A stretch of 5,507 bases of DNA from contig JARGOJ010000648.1 in assembly GCA_029210225.1 (NCBI GenBank), positions 1-5,507 of the forward strand, given 5' to 3'. Within the stretch, counting starts at the first letter, position 1, and each line of letters begins with the position of its first letter. Below the pieces are notes generated by a model. That model did no database searches. It was not told the origin of the DNA and worked only from the letters and a program-made list of their open reading frames with translations. Origin of the DNA: Planctomycetota bacterium (lineage in GTDB: Bacteria > Planctomycetota > J058 > JARGOJ01). Below are positions 4,913 to 5,507 of the stretch, piece by piece. A program made the position numbers and the translations under genes.

Positions 4913-5413
4913 GTGGGGCCGAGAAAACAAATTCGACTCAGAAAAGATCATGAAGAGATCTTGAGGCTAGCCAATGCGCGCTCAAGCCTGCTCGAATTTA
5001 CAACCAAAGGGAACCCCCCAACAACCTACTTCTTTACCGTCCATTTGAAGGGGCTGATGCTCGCTCCAGACGGTAAGAGAGCCATTGTGCGCGACGTTCA
5101 TAAGTTTGAACTGAGGCTCGGGGCACACTATCCTTCCGATCCCCCTGACGTCACCTGGCGAACTCCGATCTTTCACCCCAATATTCGTGGTGAGGCGGTC
5201 TGCCATAGTCAACAATGGTCCCCCGCTTGGTCTCTCGCCGACTTCATCATTGAAATTGGCGACATGATCCGCATGGATAAATATAACACCGGCTCACCCC
5301 TCGATAGGAAGGCCTCCAATTGGGTTGAGAAGAACGAAGATCGCTTTCCCATCGATCACCGTACCCTTCGACCGGCAGAGCATAAAATTACTATCAAGCC
5401 TCGCCTCAAATGA
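4913..5413 (+). CDS. E2 ubiquitin-conjugating enzyme-like protein (UBC fold)
   Basis: Predicted to accept the ubiquitin-like protein from the E1 as a thioester on C97 and pass it to a target. The 166 residues cover a full UBC fold. An N-terminal basic helix (about 4-23) is followed by YFFTVHLKG (39-47), KFELRLG (64-70) and the YPSDPP turn (73-78). Then come TPIFHPNI with an intact H88-P89-N90, C97 in EAVCHS, W102 with WSPAWSL, a long helix (about 108-121) and SPLDRKASNWV (128-138), equivalent to the PLN-x-xA segment of eukaryotic E2s. A basic tail ends the protein. The asparagine of HPN and the cysteine are the residues that matter for catalysis in eukaryotic E2s, and many bacterial relatives lack the full motif. 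It starts at GTG after a good AGGAG. No E3 or RING protein is visible in the window. Confidence 0.95.
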   Translation: MGPRKQIRLRKDHEEILRLANARSSLLEFTTKGNPPTTYFFTVHLKGLMLAPDGKRAIVRDVHKFELRLGAHYPSDPPDVTWRTPIFHPNIRGEAVCHSQQWSPAWSLADFIIEIGDMIRMDKYNTGSPLDRKASNWVEKNEDRFPIDHRTLRPAEHKITIKPRLK

Positions 5414-5424
5414 TGAAGTAGGCG

Positions 5425-5458
5425 GGGAAGGGTTCCCGAGCGCGAAGACTCGCGTTTT
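5425..5458 (+). terminator. Tandem hairpins after the E2 gene, possible weak terminator
   Basis: GGGAA (5425-5429) pairs with TTCCC (5433-5437). Directly after, CGCGA (5441-5445) pairs with TCGCG (5450-5454) around AGAC, followed by four T (5455-5458). The second hairpin is GC-rich but short and its T-run is brief, so read-through into the gene at 5484 is likely. Confidence 0.35.
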
Positions 5459-5483
5459 CTGAACGGAGCGAAAAGGGCGGACC

Positions 5484-5507
5484 ATGATCAAGATCAAAGT
5501 CAAAAGC
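5484..5507 (+). CDS. Start of a further gene, cut off by the window
   Basis: An ATG at 5484 opens a frame reading MIKIKVKS up to the last base. A purine-rich AAGGG (5473-5477) lies six bases upstream and could serve as ribosome-binding site. The gap to the E2 gene is 70 bases on the same strand, so it is probably the next member of the cassette. Eight residues cannot identify a family. In related bacterial cassettes a JAB-type metalloprotease often follows, and some of those begin with a similar basic and hydrophobic strand, but this is only a guess. Confidence 0.45.

Noticed and set aside
1..5507. CRISPR arrays, tRNA or rRNA genes, insertion sequences
   Set aside because: No regularly spaced repeats, cloverleaf sequences, transposase motifs or long terminal inverted repeats were seen on either strand.

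Overview
The window is from a bacterium: compact genes, Shine-Dalgarno sites, GTG starts and a rho-independent terminator. GC is near 50% by eye. A proteobacterial-type lineage (for example Bdellovibrionota, Oligoflexia or Myxococcota) is a low-confidence guess from gene style alone; nothing in the sequence fixes the taxon.

Left half, housekeeping and unknown. Positions 2-754 hold the 3' part of an unrecognised helical protein whose frame is open to the window edge behind an Ala/Pro/Lys-rich linker. A 173-base gap with promoter-like sequence and a small leader hairpin leads into ahcY (928-2238), S-adenosylhomocysteine hydrolase. It is of the short type that looks strikingly like the animal enzyme. 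A strong intrinsic terminator (2261-2308) closes ahcY. The next gene, a glyoxalase II-like metallo-beta-lactamase-fold hydrolase (2310-3053), begins two bases after the terminator's T-run and has no ribosome-binding site.

Right half, the notable part. Three consecutive same-strand genes encode the parts of a ubiquitin-like conjugation cascade. These are an E1-like activating enzyme (3139-4422), a 94-residue beta-grasp ubiquitin-like protein (4464-4748), and an E2 conjugating enzyme with an intact HPN motif and active-site cysteine (4913-5413). A further gene starts at 5484 and is cut off after eight codons.

Expected working model: the E1 uses ATP to adenylate the C-terminus of the ubiquitin-like protein and captures it on a cysteine (candidate C219). 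It then passes it to C97 of the E2, which delivers it to an unknown target. The ubiquitin-like protein has no GG end and carries a short tail after an Ala-Gly, so it may need processing. The metallo-hydrolase upstream or the truncated gene downstream are candidates for processing or deconjugation, but neither role is shown. Between E1 and the ubiquitin-like gene lies a perfect 14-bp palindrome, and between the ubiquitin-like and E2 genes a long RNA hairpin; both could set relative expression. Bacterial E1/E2/ubiquitin-like operons are known as a class, including the Bil antiphage system and CBASS Cap2. Whether this one is a described type cannot be decided from the window.
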